Assembly: GCA_049115495.1 (NCBI GenBank) | Contig: JAGDZV010000011.1 | Location: 124,001-188,000 of the forward strand | Length of the DNA: 64,000 bases | Origin: JACPUW01 sp049115495 | Lineage (GTDB): Bacteria > Bacteroidota > Bacteroidia > CAILMK01 > JACPUW01 | Direction: 5' to 3' | In this document: in pieces, positions 25,999 to 34,286 of the stretch | How positions within the stretch are numbered: position 1 is the stretch's first letter | How the letters are laid out: the number at the start of each line of letters is the position of its first letter | The notes under the pieces: model-generated | Database searches by the model: none | The model's input: only the letters and a program-made list of their open reading frames with translations | Told to the model about the DNA's origin: nothing | Translations under genes and position numbers: made by a program

Positions 25999-26868
25999 TT
26001 ACAGACTCGAAGTCGGGAACTTTCTATCTACTTTTTTAATAAGGCCTTGCAACACTTTACCTGGGCCAACTTCAATTAACTCTTGAGCGCCACCTGCAAT
26101 CATGGCATGCATGGTCTGAGTCCATCTTACAGGAGCAGTAAGCTGAGCGTTAAGATTTTCTTTTATTTCGTTTGGATCAGTTACCGCGCTTGCTGTTACG
26201 TTTTGGTAAACAGGGCAAATTGGGTTACTAAAATTTGTTTGAGCAATTGCTTCTGCCAATTCTGCCCTTGCTGGTTCCATTAATGGAGAGTGAAAAGCAC
26301 CGCCTACGGCTAATTTAATAGCCATTTTCGCACCTTGCTCTTTAAGTTTATCGCAGGCTGCATCAATTGCTGCTATTTCTCCTGAAATTACAACCTGACC
26401 TTTGGTGTTAAAATTAGCAGCAACAACTACACCTTCTATTTCTTCAAGGGTTTTCTCAATTGCTTGGTCTTCCATGCCAATAATTGCTGCCATGGTTGAT
26501 GGATTAGCTTCACATGCTTTCTGCATGGCTTCAGCACGTCGTCTCACTAATTTTAAGCCATCTTCAAAAGCCAAAGTTTTGTTGGCAACCAAAGCTGATA
26601 ATTCACCAAGTGAGTGACCCGCTACCATATCGGGTGTAAATTCATTTGCGGCCGCAATAGCCATTGAATGAATAAAAACAGCAGGTTGTGTAATGTGTGT
26701 TTGCTTTAGTTCTTCTTCAGTACCACCAAACATAATATCGCTTATTTTAAAGCCTAAAATGTCGTTGGCATTCTCAATTAGTTCTTTAGCACTTGCATTA
26801 GAATCATATAGATCCTTTGCCATGCCCGGAAACTGTGAACCTTGACCAGGAAAAACGTATGCTTTCAT
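25999..26868 (-). CDS. fabD: Malonyl-CoA:ACP transacylase
   Basis: Loads malonyl groups onto acyl carrier protein for fatty-acid synthesis. 289 residues, normal for the family. N-terminal FPGQGSQFPGMAKDLY, active-site serine in VAGHSLGELSALVA, Arg in RRRAEAMQKA, His in VGGAFHSPLM and C-terminal ELIEVGPGKVLQGLIKK are all present. Last gene of a minus-strand run aroE - queD - fabD, closed by a terminator. Confidence 0.97.
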   Translation of the reverse strand: MKAYVFPGQGSQFPGMAKDLYDSNASAKELIENANDILGFKISDIMFGGTEEELKQTHITQPAVFIHSMAIAAANEFTPDMVAGHSLGELSALVANKTLAFEDGLKLVRRRAEAMQKACEANPSTMAAIIGMEDQAIEKTLEEIEGVVVAANFNTKGQVVISGEIAAIDAACDKLKEQGAKMAIKLAVGGAFHSPLMEPARAELAEAIAQTNFSNPICPVYQNVTASAVTDPNEIKENLNAQLTAPVRWTQTMHAMIAGGAQELIEVGPGKVLQGLIKKVDRKFPTSSL

Positions 26869-26899
26869 AATGATTGATTTGCGTTATTAAGAATTGGTA

Positions 26900-27313
26900 T
26901 TACTCACCGTAATACTCTACATAGTTATTTTCAGTTTCAATGAGTTTTAAGCAATGCAATGAGCATTCAAATTCAGAAAGCTGTGCTTCAAGAATTTTCC
27001 AAAACTCCATTACCATTATTTCAATTGAAGGCATTTTACCCTTAAGAAAAGGCACGTCTACATTTAGGTTGCTGTGGTCTACAACATCTACAATGTTTTT
27101 TTTAATGATCTTGCTTAATAGCTTTAGATCAATAATAAAGCCCGTTTTTTCATCGGGCATGCCCTTTATGGTTACAAATAATTGGAAATTGTGACCATGG
27201 AAGTACTTATTGGCACACTTGCCAAATACTTCTTCATTCTGCTCGTCGGTCCAATCTTCTCTGTAAAGTCGGTGAGCGGCGTTAAATGTTTCTCTGCGTG
27301 TTATGTAAACCAT
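26900..27313 (-). CDS. queD: 6-carboxytetrahydropterin synthase / 6-pyruvoyltetrahydropterin synthase family
   Basis: A 137-residue T-fold enzyme from the ATG at 27313 (MVYITRRETFNAAH). Zinc ligands are the His in FNAAHRL and the two His in YFHGHNF; the catalytic Cys is in FGKCANKYFHGHN, and the later Glu in KLIETENNY completes the site. QueD converts dihydroneopterin triphosphate to 6-carboxytetrahydropterin in queuosine/7-deazaguanine synthesis; the pyruvoyl-pterin alternative cannot be ruled out by sequence alone, so the symbol is a family-level call. It has its own -7 element just upstream. Confidence 0.87.
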   Translation of the reverse strand: MVYITRRETFNAAHRLYREDWTDEQNEEVFGKCANKYFHGHNFQLFVTIKGMPDEKTGFIIDLKLLSKIIKKNIVDVVDHSNLNVDVPFLKGKMPSIEIMVMEFWKILEAQLSEFECSLHCLKLIETENNYVEYYGE

Positions 27314-27332
27314 GGCTTTGCTAAAAACGGTG

Positions 27333-27340
27333 CAAAGGTA
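27333..27340 (-). promoter_or_regulatory. -7 promoter element (TACCTTTG) before queD
   Basis: The complement of 27333-27340 reads TACCTTTG, 20 bases before the ATG at 27313. It supports that start over the longer open frame that begins at 27421 inside aroE. Confidence 0.5.
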
Positions 27341-27368
27341 GAGTCTATTTACAATAAAAAGATACAGC

Positions 27369-28112
27369 TTAATGGTTCCAGATGTCCCAAGCTTTTTTTG
27401 CCTGTAATTCAAGCATTTCAAGCCCGTTTTTTACTTGGGCACCTTTGGCGGCGGCTTTTTTCAAAATCATGGTTTCTTCAGGATTGTAAACCATATCATA
27501 AACCAAATGATTTTCAGAAATAAGGTCAAAGTCTATTGGCAAACAGTCATTTACATTGGGAAATGTGCCAACTGGCGTGCAATTCACCAAAATATTATGA
27601 CTTTTCATAATACTCTCATTAAGGTCTTCGTAGCCTAAGTATTCAAATTTTTGTTGTCGAGAAACTTGGGTAAATTCAATACCTAGTTTTTTCAATGCTA
27701 CTTTGGCGGCTTTAGAAGCTCCACCTGTTCCAAAAATTAAGGCTTTATTGTAATCGCTTTTTAATTGGCGCTCTAAAGACTCTTTAAAGGCTGGCATATC
27801 AGTGTTAAATCCTTTGAGCATTACCCGGTTTTTCATGCGGGTAACTTTTACTGTATTTACAGCCCAGCATTCTACTGCCGAAGGATCAATCTCATATAAA
27901 AAAGGAAGTATATCAGTTTTAAAAGGGAAAGTAACGTTGAAACCGTTTAGCTCAGTTTTTTCCTTAAGCAGCTTGTTTATGTCTTTTACCTTTTTGAGTT
28001 CAAACAATTCGTAAGCGCCGTTTTTTTCTTTATTCTCTTTGAAAATGTTCTCAAAAAGTTGAGGCGACTTAGAGTGGCTAAGTTTGGTTCCGATAAGTCC
28101 GTAAAACGACAT
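27369..28112 (-). CDS. aroE: Shikimate dehydrogenase
   Basis: Reduces 3-dehydroshikimate with NADPH in aromatic amino-acid synthesis. 247 residues, slightly short for AroE (about 270) as often in Bacteroidota. Substrate-site GLIGTKLSHSKSPQLF, catalytic Lys in NGFNVTFPFKTDIL, nucleotide motif IFGTGGASKAAKVAL and C-terminal VYNPEETMILKKAAAKGA ... NGLEML are seen. The start lies two bases after the DUF368 stop, so both are in one transcript. Confidence 0.96.
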   Translation of the reverse strand: MSFYGLIGTKLSHSKSPQLFENIFKENKEKNGAYELFELKKVKDINKLLKEKTELNGFNVTFPFKTDILPFLYEIDPSAVECWAVNTVKVTRMKNRVMLKGFNTDMPAFKESLERQLKSDYNKALIFGTGGASKAAKVALKKLGIEFTQVSRQQKFEYLGYEDLNESIMKSHNILVNCTPVGTFPNVNDCLPIDFDLISENHLVYDMVYNPEETMILKKAAAKGAQVKNGLEMLELQAKKAWDIWNH

Positions 28113-28114
28113 GC

Positions 28115-29059
28115 TTAGTTTGCTACTTGGCCTTTAGAGTTGCCAAATTTATCCAATAAAATTACCAAAGCGGCTCCTACAATCATTAGTGCAATTGATA
28201 TAATCGTTTGACTGCTTGAAAAACTCGGTAAAAACCACTCGTAGCCCATCACAATTTTTTCACCTTCCTTTATCAAATATGCTCCCGCTTCATCTTTAAG
28301 AAAAACTTCACTTTTCCAAGGCCAAATTATTAGAAGAGAGCCAAGAATAAAACCTGTTAAAGTTCCAATTGTGCTCATTTCGTGTTTTCTGAGCATGTAA
28401 GAAATAAAGTGCGAAAGCGCAATAAAACCTATTAGGGCACCAATAGCTACGGGTACTATTATCGAGAAGTTTCCTTCTGGAATGGCCGTAAGCATTATTA
28501 ATTGATAGTTGCCCATAAGAATTAGAACAAATGAGCCACTTAAACCCGGAAGAAGCATTGAACAAATTGCAACCACTCCACAAAGAATTAGGTAGATAAA
28601 GCTAGTGCTTTCGGTGGCCGGCTTTAAAAAAGCAAGCGCAATGGCCACGGCGGTTCCAAATAAAATGCCCCCAATTGAGCTTGCATTCCACTTTTTAATG
28701 GCCTTGCCTACAGAGTATACAGATGCTACAATTAATCCAAAAAAGAATGCCCAAACTTCTATTGGATAAATTTCAAAAAGCCACTTTAACAGTTTTCCTA
28801 AAGATACAATGCTTATGCCTATGCCCAAAAACAAGAATACCAAAAATCCAAGATTCACATAGTTGGCAAATTCTTTGAATTTTCCGGTAATAAATAATCT
28901 AACGGCTTTAATATCAAGCCTTTTTAATGATTCAATAAGCTTATCGTAAATACCAGTAATAAAGGCAATGGTACCACCAGATACACCTGGAATAACATTA
29001 GCAGCCCCCATGGCCACCCCTTTAAAAAACAACATTATAAACTCTCTGGCGTTTTTCAT
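28115..29059 (-). CDS. DUF368 membrane protein (PopT-type undecaprenyl-phosphate transporter)
   Basis: A 314-residue inner-membrane protein with about eight spans. The family signature GAANVIPGVSGGTIAFITGIYDK is at residues 17-39, and a second related GLSGSFVLILMGNY motif at about 180, reflecting an internal repeat. Members of DUF368 have been shown to return undecaprenyl phosphate across the cytoplasmic membrane for reuse in wall and LPS synthesis. The role here is by family. Start codon is only five bases from the divergent small lipoprotein ATG. Confidence 0.93.
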   Translation of the reverse strand: MKNAREFIMLFFKGVAMGAANVIPGVSGGTIAFITGIYDKLIESLKRLDIKAVRLFITGKFKEFANYVNLGFLVFLFLGIGISIVSLGKLLKWLFEIYPIEVWAFFFGLIVASVYSVGKAIKKWNASSIGGILFGTAVAIALAFLKPATESTSFIYLILCGVVAICSMLLPGLSGSFVLILMGNYQLIMLTAIPEGNFSIIVPVAIGALIGFIALSHFISYMLRKHEMSTIGTLTGFILGSLLIIWPWKSEVFLKDEAGAYLIKEGEKIVMGYEWFLPSFSSSQTIISIALMIVGAALVILLDKFGNSKGQVAN

Positions 29060-29064
29060 GGTGT

Positions 29065-29307
29065 ATGTTTAGATTCTATGCTTATTTTGCTGGCGAAAAT
29101 ACCTACTTAGCCTTGCTAAAACATAATTCGATAAAAGCCTTTTTTGCAATTCTGCTTGTGTTTACACTCAGTAGTTGCAAAGTATTTAAGAAACCTTGCG
29201 GTTGCAATGATTTTGGAAGTGTTGACCCAAAACAAGACTCCCTACAAACAAATATTAAAACTTACTCAGCAGAACCTTTGCCAACGATTCGGCCTCAGCT
29301 TTTCTAG
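29065..29307 (+). CDS. Small Cys-rich lipoprotein
   Basis: An 80-residue frame with a signal peptide and lipobox (LVFTLSSC) followed by KVFKKPCGCNDFGS, a short CxC motif seen in tiny Bacteroidota lipoproteins. The ATG at 29065 lies five bases from the divergent DUF368 start, leaving no room for promoters; a TTG at 29113 (LLKHNSIKAFFAILLVF) gives a more normal signal peptide, with a TATTTTG element at 29083-29089 just before it. Its last 50 bases overlap the convergent glycosyltransferase gene. Confidence 0.55.
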   Translation: MFRFYAYFAGENTYLALLKHNSIKAFFAILLVFTLSSCKVFKKPCGCNDFGSVDPKQDSLQTNIKTYSAEPLPTIRPQLF

Positions 29308-30553
29308 AGTATTTCAAAAAAGAGTCATCTTTATTTAAAATGCTTTTTGGTTCTTTTCGCCATTGATTATAAGCACGGTTAATAAAAGCTTCTATTTCGT
29401 TTGTGGCACTTCTGTTAAAGGTTGAACCCGCTTTGCATTCTTCAATTATTTCATGAGTTTCAGTACCAATTTCAGCAAGGTTTAAAATTGGCTTTCTTGT
29501 AGCCAAGTATTCATAAATTTTACCCGGAATAATCATTTTGGCCTGTGTTGTATTTGGGCTTACCAGTAAAAGCATGGCTGCATTTTGAATGGCTTTAACC
29601 GCTTGCTTATGCGGCACATAGCCTTTAAAATCAACATGCATTTCTAATCCTATACTATTTGCATAATCAATTATATCTGTCGCAATTAGCCCATAAAGTT
29701 CTACTTTAATTTTTGCTTTTGGATTTTTATCAGTTATGTTTTTAATTGCATTAAAAACAACTTGTGGCTCATAGTTGGTGGCCATGGTTCCTGTGTAGCA
29801 AATTACAAACTCATCTTTATTTATGGCTGGTGCATGCGCAATCATATCATCATCAAAGCCCATGGAGTGTAGCTTAATTTTTTCTTTAGAACCTAATTTG
29901 CTTTTAAAATCTAGAATTATTTGCCGGCCAACTGTAATTATATAGTCACACTCTCGCAAAACCTTAAGCTCCATTTTTAAATCAAGCTTTCTTGCAAAGC
30001 TGGTTTTCATGAGTTCATCATAATACCAAACATTGGTCCATGCATCATGAAAATCACAAAGCCAAAACAAGTCAAACTCCTTTTTAAGTTGTTGGCCAAT
30101 TAGATGGGTAGATTGTGGAGGACCCGCAGTAATTACGGCCTTAATATTTTCTTCTTTAACAATTTTTCTTGCCGCTTTTAGGGCGTGTTTGTTCCAACCT
30201 TTTCTGGGGTCAGGAAAAAATAAGTTACCCCTAACCCAGCGGGCTACTTTTTGTAAAAATGAAGGGTTGCTCTCGTTGGCAAAACCAGCGGTAGGTAGTT
30301 TGCCTTTTCCAAGAGATTTTTGATAGAAGTTTAATACCTCAAAGGTCTTTGTTTTAACAACCTTGAGATTTTTTGGTATGCGTTTGTTCAAAGACTCATC
30401 AAGCAACACATAAGAAGCGTACTGCTCATGGGGTGCCACAATAATGGGCTCAATACCAAATTGAGGTAATAATTGAGAAAGTGCCAACCACCTTTGTACC
30501 GCTGGCCCACCTGATGGAGGCCAGTAGTAGGTAAACACTAAAACCTTATCCAT
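29255..30553 (-). CDS. Glycosyltransferase, GT4-like (GT-B fold)
   Basis: A 432-residue cytosolic or membrane-associated glycosyltransferase. The N-terminal domain starts FTYYWPPSGGPAVQRWLALS, the usual glycine-rich acceptor loop; the C-terminal Rossmann domain has VICYTGTMATNYEPQVV and the donor-site MIIPGKIYEYLATRKPILNLAEIGTE pattern (E-x7-E equivalent). It would transfer a sugar to a glycolipid, LPS or protein. ATG overlaps the YfhO stop by one base (TAATG), so it is translated with that membrane protein. Confidence 0.9.
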   Translation of the reverse strand: MDKVLVFTYYWPPSGGPAVQRWLALSQLLPQFGIEPIIVAPHEQYASYVLLDESLNKRIPKNLKVVKTKTFEVLNFYQKSLGKGKLPTAGFANESNPSFLQKVARWVRGNLFFPDPRKGWNKHALKAARKIVKEENIKAVITAGPPQSTHLIGQQLKKEFDLFWLCDFHDAWTNVWYYDELMKTSFARKLDLKMELKVLRECDYIITVGRQIILDFKSKLGSKEKIKLHSMGFDDDMIAHAPAINKDEFVICYTGTMATNYEPQVVFNAIKNITDKNPKAKIKVELYGLIATDIIDYANSIGLEMHVDFKGYVPHKQAVKAIQNAAMLLLVSPNTTQAKMIIPGKIYEYLATRKPILNLAEIGTETHEIIEECKAGSTFNRSATNEIEAFINRAYNQWRKEPKSILNKDDSFLKYSRKAEAESLAKVLLSKF

Positions 30554-33033
30554 TAAGCTTCTTCAGCTTCTTGTTTAGCTTCTTTAAAAGCGAAAAAGCC
30601 ACCGCCTAAAATCATTAAAATCAAAAGAATTGAACTTATCATAGAATAAGTTTCGCCCGTATGGTAGGTGGGTGGAGCGAATCTAAATTCTATCGTGCTC
30701 TTGCCAGCAGGTACCTTCATTCCACGTAGCATGTAATTTACTCTAATATGCTCTTTTTCTTCGTTATTAATGGTTGAAATCCAATCTTCATTTCCTCTGT
30801 AAAATACTTCAGAAAAAACAGCGAAGCCTTCTTTATCAATATCGCATTCATACTTTAGATAATTAGGCTTGTATTCAACCAACTCAATGCTTCCGTTGGC
30901 CTTACCACCGGCAAAACCAGTTGCATATTCTTCAAACTCTTTGGTTGTAGTGGCGGTATTTCTTGGATTAAAGCTTTGAATAGCCTCCATTTCTGCATCC
31001 GCGTCTTCTACAACAGAAACTTCGTTTACAAACCAAGCATTGCCCATGGCACCATTGTTTGGTACTACTGTGCTTCCTTTTTGAGTACGCGCAATAAAGT
31101 ACTTTGTATTAAACATATTAATGGCAGGGCTCAAAGAAGGATCAGCAAAACGCGCTTGGTTTATGGCCTGTATTTCACCTTCAATCTTATTTTCAATCAT
31201 TTCTTGAATTCTCTTGAGCTTGGCACCATGATACCCGCCAAGTGACTTGTGAAAATAAGAAGTAGTAGCATCGTTAAAAGTGCTTACCGAAAAGTTCATT
31301 ACCCTATAATGCTCATCTGTGTCAGACATTATTTGTTTATCAACCTTGGTAGCAAATATTTGATTTGATTGTGCTTTTTCATATTTATCAGCACTTAAGT
31401 AACGTGCAGCTACTGGCCATAGATCAAGGGTAAATAATACAATAAAAGCCAAGGCGGCATATTCTTTTTTAAGCTTGTCAGTAGCATAAAGCCAAATTGC
31501 GCCGGCACCCAAAAGAATAAATATTAGAGAGCGCATTGCATCACCATTCAAAAGGTCTTTTCTGCCTTCAATTATGGCATCTAAAACTTGCGGTTGTTGG
31601 GCATATCGTTGCGTGTCGCCATCTTTAATAAAGTCAAGAAACAAGCCCGGCATTATAAAGAAAAGTAGGGTAAATCCACCTGCTATGCCTAAAGACCACT
31701 TTAGTGCTTTTATGATCGCATCTTTCTTTATTTCGCCAGAGAAAAGTTTTTGTAGCCCAAGCAAAGCCAATAGCGGAAAAGTAATTTGAACAATTATTAG
31801 AATCATAGTAACTGTTCTAAACTTGTTAAACCCTGGAAAATAGTTGAAGAACAATTCAGTTAAAAACATAAAGTTGCTCCCCCAACTAAGCATTATGGCC
31901 AAAACAGAAACCACAAGAATCCAAATTCTAGTAGCATTTTTTGATACCATAAAACCAAAAACAAATAAAAAACAAATCAGTGCTCCAATGTATACTGGGC
32001 CATTGGTTCCTGGCTGTGGCCCCCAATACATTGATGATTGGGTATAGGCTTGAGCGGTATTGGCCCCCATTTGGCCTTTCACCATTTTATAGAACTCAAG
32101 TTCAGTAAAGTCCATGTTGTTTTGGCTCCCGCCTCCGGCAAAGTTTGGAATTATTAGCGTGCCTGTTTCGGCCACTCCGTAGCTCCAATTGGTTATGTAA
32201 CCCAAATCTAAGCCACCACCTTTTTCGCCTTTTTCGTTGGTAAGGTTATCTTTCCCTCTAGTGGTATATTTACCGTATTCGGCGGTTGACATTAGATTAC
32301 CGGCATTGCTGCCTAGCCCAAGCAAAGCTGCAAAAATTAGTACGCCCACTCGTTTAAGGGCATCTTTTAATCGTTTTTGTCTTATTTCTTCAATTAGCCA
32401 AGCAATGCCCATGGCTAATAAAATAAATATGGTGTAATAGGTTATTTGAACATGATTTGACTTAAGCTGAAAACCTAAGGCAATACCTGCTAAAGCTGCA
32501 CCTAATAGCCACCTTTTGTCGCTCAAAGCCATTTTTACAGCCCCAATTACCAAGGGTGCTAAACCAATTGCAAGTGCTTTGGTATTATGGCCAGCATCTA
32601 TAATTATTACATTATAAGAAGCAAAACCGTAGGCTAAGGCGCCACCAATGGCCAATCTCCAGTCAATTTTAAAAGCTAGTGCCATTAAATAAAAACCAAT
32701 AAAATATAAGAACATCATATTCATTGGTTTTGGCAGGCCTTTTACCAAAAGCAAATACACAGGTTTTATCAAAAACATATTGTTAGGGTAGGCTGCGGCA
32801 ATTTGATATGCCGGCATACCACCAAACATGCTATTGGTCCATAATGAATGTTCGCCTGTGGCTTCCTTAAAGTCTTTGATCTCTTTAGCCATTCCATAGT
32901 GTTGCTTAATATCATGTGTAGGCAACACCTTTCCGTCTAAAACGGGATTGCAGTAAACAAGGGCAACTACAAGAAATGTTACAAGGGCAATAAGGTGTGG
33001 CAGTAGGTGTTTTTTGAAATCAAATCCTTTCAT
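30553..33033 (-). CDS. YfhO family membrane protein
   Basis: An 826-residue integral membrane protein with about 12-14 spans and a periplasmic/extracytoplasmic C-terminal beta domain. The N-terminal HLIALVTFLVVALVYCNPVL, the AYGFASYNVIIIDAGHNTKALA loop and GGMPAYQIAAAYP are typical of the YfhO/GT-C-like group, implicated in glycosylating lipoteichoic acid in Bacillus. In Bacteroidota it is generally placed with glycosyltransferases. Together with the coupled GT4 gene it probably decorates a surface glycan; the substrate is unknown. A C-terminal span (MISSILLILMILGGGFFAF) closes the protein. Confidence 0.9.
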   Translation of the reverse strand: MKGFDFKKHLLPHLIALVTFLVVALVYCNPVLDGKVLPTHDIKQHYGMAKEIKDFKEATGEHSLWTNSMFGGMPAYQIAAAYPNNMFLIKPVYLLLVKGLPKPMNMMFLYFIGFYLMALAFKIDWRLAIGGALAYGFASYNVIIIDAGHNTKALAIGLAPLVIGAVKMALSDKRWLLGAALAGIALGFQLKSNHVQITYYTIFILLAMGIAWLIEEIRQKRLKDALKRVGVLIFAALLGLGSNAGNLMSTAEYGKYTTRGKDNLTNEKGEKGGGLDLGYITNWSYGVAETGTLIIPNFAGGGSQNNMDFTELEFYKMVKGQMGANTAQAYTQSSMYWGPQPGTNGPVYIGALICFLFVFGFMVSKNATRIWILVVSVLAIMLSWGSNFMFLTELFFNYFPGFNKFRTVTMILIIVQITFPLLALLGLQKLFSGEIKKDAIIKALKWSLGIAGGFTLLFFIMPGLFLDFIKDGDTQRYAQQPQVLDAIIEGRKDLLNGDAMRSLIFILLGAGAIWLYATDKLKKEYAALAFIVLFTLDLWPVAARYLSADKYEKAQSNQIFATKVDKQIMSDTDEHYRVMNFSVSTFNDATTSYFHKSLGGYHGAKLKRIQEMIENKIEGEIQAINQARFADPSLSPAINMFNTKYFIARTQKGSTVVPNNGAMGNAWFVNEVSVVEDADAEMEAIQSFNPRNTATTTKEFEEYATGFAGGKANGSIELVEYKPNYLKYECDIDKEGFAVFSEVFYRGNEDWISTINNEEKEHIRVNYMLRGMKVPAGKSTIEFRFAPPTYHTGETYSMISSILLILMILGGGFFAFKEAKQEAEEA

Positions 33034-33153
33034 TGTAAATATTTAGCTCAAGCAAATGCAAATGAAATGAAATACTACGGAAATCAATTAATGTTGGAGC
33101 ATTGACTCCAAGAAATGGGGTATTAAGGGATGTTAACTCGTGTAAACATTGGT

Positions 33154-33161
33154 TACTTTTG
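33154..33161 (+). promoter_or_regulatory. -7 promoter element (TACTTTTG) of the hpt-adk-obg operon
   Basis: TACTTTTG matches TAnnTTTG; its last base is nine bases before the ATG of hpt at 33170, so the message would have a leader of only a few bases. This supports 33170 as the start over the longer frame from 33149, which begins upstream of the element. Confidence 0.5.
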
Positions 33162-33169
33162 CACACCCT

Positions 33170-33709
33170 ATGGCCAAAAAGAGCATTAATGTAAATGGTG
33201 TTGACTTTGAAGAAATGATCTCTGAACAAGAGATTAAGTCAAAGATTCAAGAAGTTGCATCTTTCATTTCGGCCGATTATGAACTTAAAGACGTGGTAAT
33301 GATTGGCGTATTAAATGGGGCATTTATGTTTTTTAGTGACCTTACAAAGGCAATGACCATTGATACAGCGGTGAGTTTTGTAAAAGTGGCATCTTATCAG
33401 GGAGTAGAAACTACCGGAAAGGTTAGAGAATTAATAGGGTTTTCAGGAGCCTTGAGAAATAAGCATGTGCTTGTGGTTGATGACGTGTTGGACAGCGGTT
33501 TTACCTACCAGTTTTTAATGGAAACTTTAAAAGCAAAACAGCCAGCATCAATAAAGTTTGTGTGCCTTTTACATAAACCAGATGCTCAAAAGGTAGAAGC
33601 AAATCCAGATTACACCTGTTTTAAAATTGCAAATGATTTTGTTGTGGGTTACGGACTTGATTACAATCAATCAGGAAGAACCTATACGAGTATTTATAAA
33701 AAGAAGTAA
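33170..33709 (+). CDS. hpt: Hypoxanthine phosphoribosyltransferase
   Basis: Purine salvage: joins hypoxanthine (or guanine) to PRPP. 179 residues from the ATG at 33170 (MAKKSINVNGVDF). The PRPP-binding motif is HVLVVDDVLDSGFTYQFLM; VVMIGVLNGAFMFFSDL is the loop I region and FVVGYGLDYNQ the conserved C-terminal purine-binding part. First gene of an operon with adk (2 bases on) and obg. The motif has VVDDVLDSG where VEDIxDTG is common, within family variation. Confidence 0.95.
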   Translation: MAKKSINVNGVDFEEMISEQEIKSKIQEVASFISADYELKDVVMIGVLNGAFMFFSDLTKAMTIDTAVSFVKVASYQGVETTGKVRELIGFSGALRNKHVLVVDDVLDSGFTYQFLMETLKAKQPASIKFVCLLHKPDAQKVEANPDYTCFKIANDFVVGYGLDYNQSGRTYTSIYKKK

Positions 33710-33711
33710 TA

Positions 33712-34281
33712 ATGTTAAACTTAGTATTATTTGGCCCTCCGGGATCTGGAAAAGGAACACAGTCAGCTAAATTGGTTGAAAAATATGGCTTAACCCACTT
33801 GAGCACAGGCGATATTTTTAGAGCCAACATAAAAGGTGAAACTGATCTAGGTAAATTGGCCAAATCTTACATTGACAAAGGTGAACTGGTACCTGATGAA
33901 GTAACCATTAACATGCTTGAAGCAGAAGTTGAAAAAGCAGGCGAAACAAAAGGTTTCATTTTTGATGGATTTCCTAGAACTGTTCCGCAAGCCGAGGCTT
34001 TGGATAAGTTTTTGAATGGACGAAATGAAACCATCAATTTGATGCTTGAGCTTGAAGTTGCAGATGATGAAGTAGTGAAGAGACTTGTTTTAAGAGCAAA
34101 AGATAGCGGCAGAGCCGATGATGCTGATGAGAGCATAATAAGAAACAGGTTAAAGGTTTACCATGAGCAAACTGCTGTAGCTGCCCAGTTTTATAAAGAA
34201 AGTAATAAGCACAAAGGGGTAAATGGAGTAGGCACAATTGATGAAGTGTTTGAGCGCCTTTGCACCGAAATTGACGCATAG
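33712..34281 (+). CDS. adk: Adenylate kinase
   Basis: Balances ATP, ADP and AMP. 189 residues, the short form without a zinc-binding LID insertion. P-loop GPPGSGKGTQS, AMP-site HLSTGDIFRANI, GFIFDGFPRTVPQAEAL and the LID arginines in RLVLRAKDSGRADDADESI are visible. Lies two bases after hpt and five bases before obg. Confidence 0.97.
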   Translation: MLNLVLFGPPGSGKGTQSAKLVEKYGLTHLSTGDIFRANIKGETDLGKLAKSYIDKGELVPDEVTINMLEAEVEKAGETKGFIFDGFPRTVPQAEALDKFLNGRNETINLMLELEVADDEVVKRLVLRAKDSGRADDADESIIRNRLKVYHEQTAVAAQFYKESNKHKGVNGVGTIDEVFERLCTEIDA

Positions 34282-34286
34282 CCTAA

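Noticed and set aside
27314..27421. N-terminal extension of the QueD-like protein into aroE
   Set aside because: The -7 element at 27333-27340 and family length favour the ATG at 27313.
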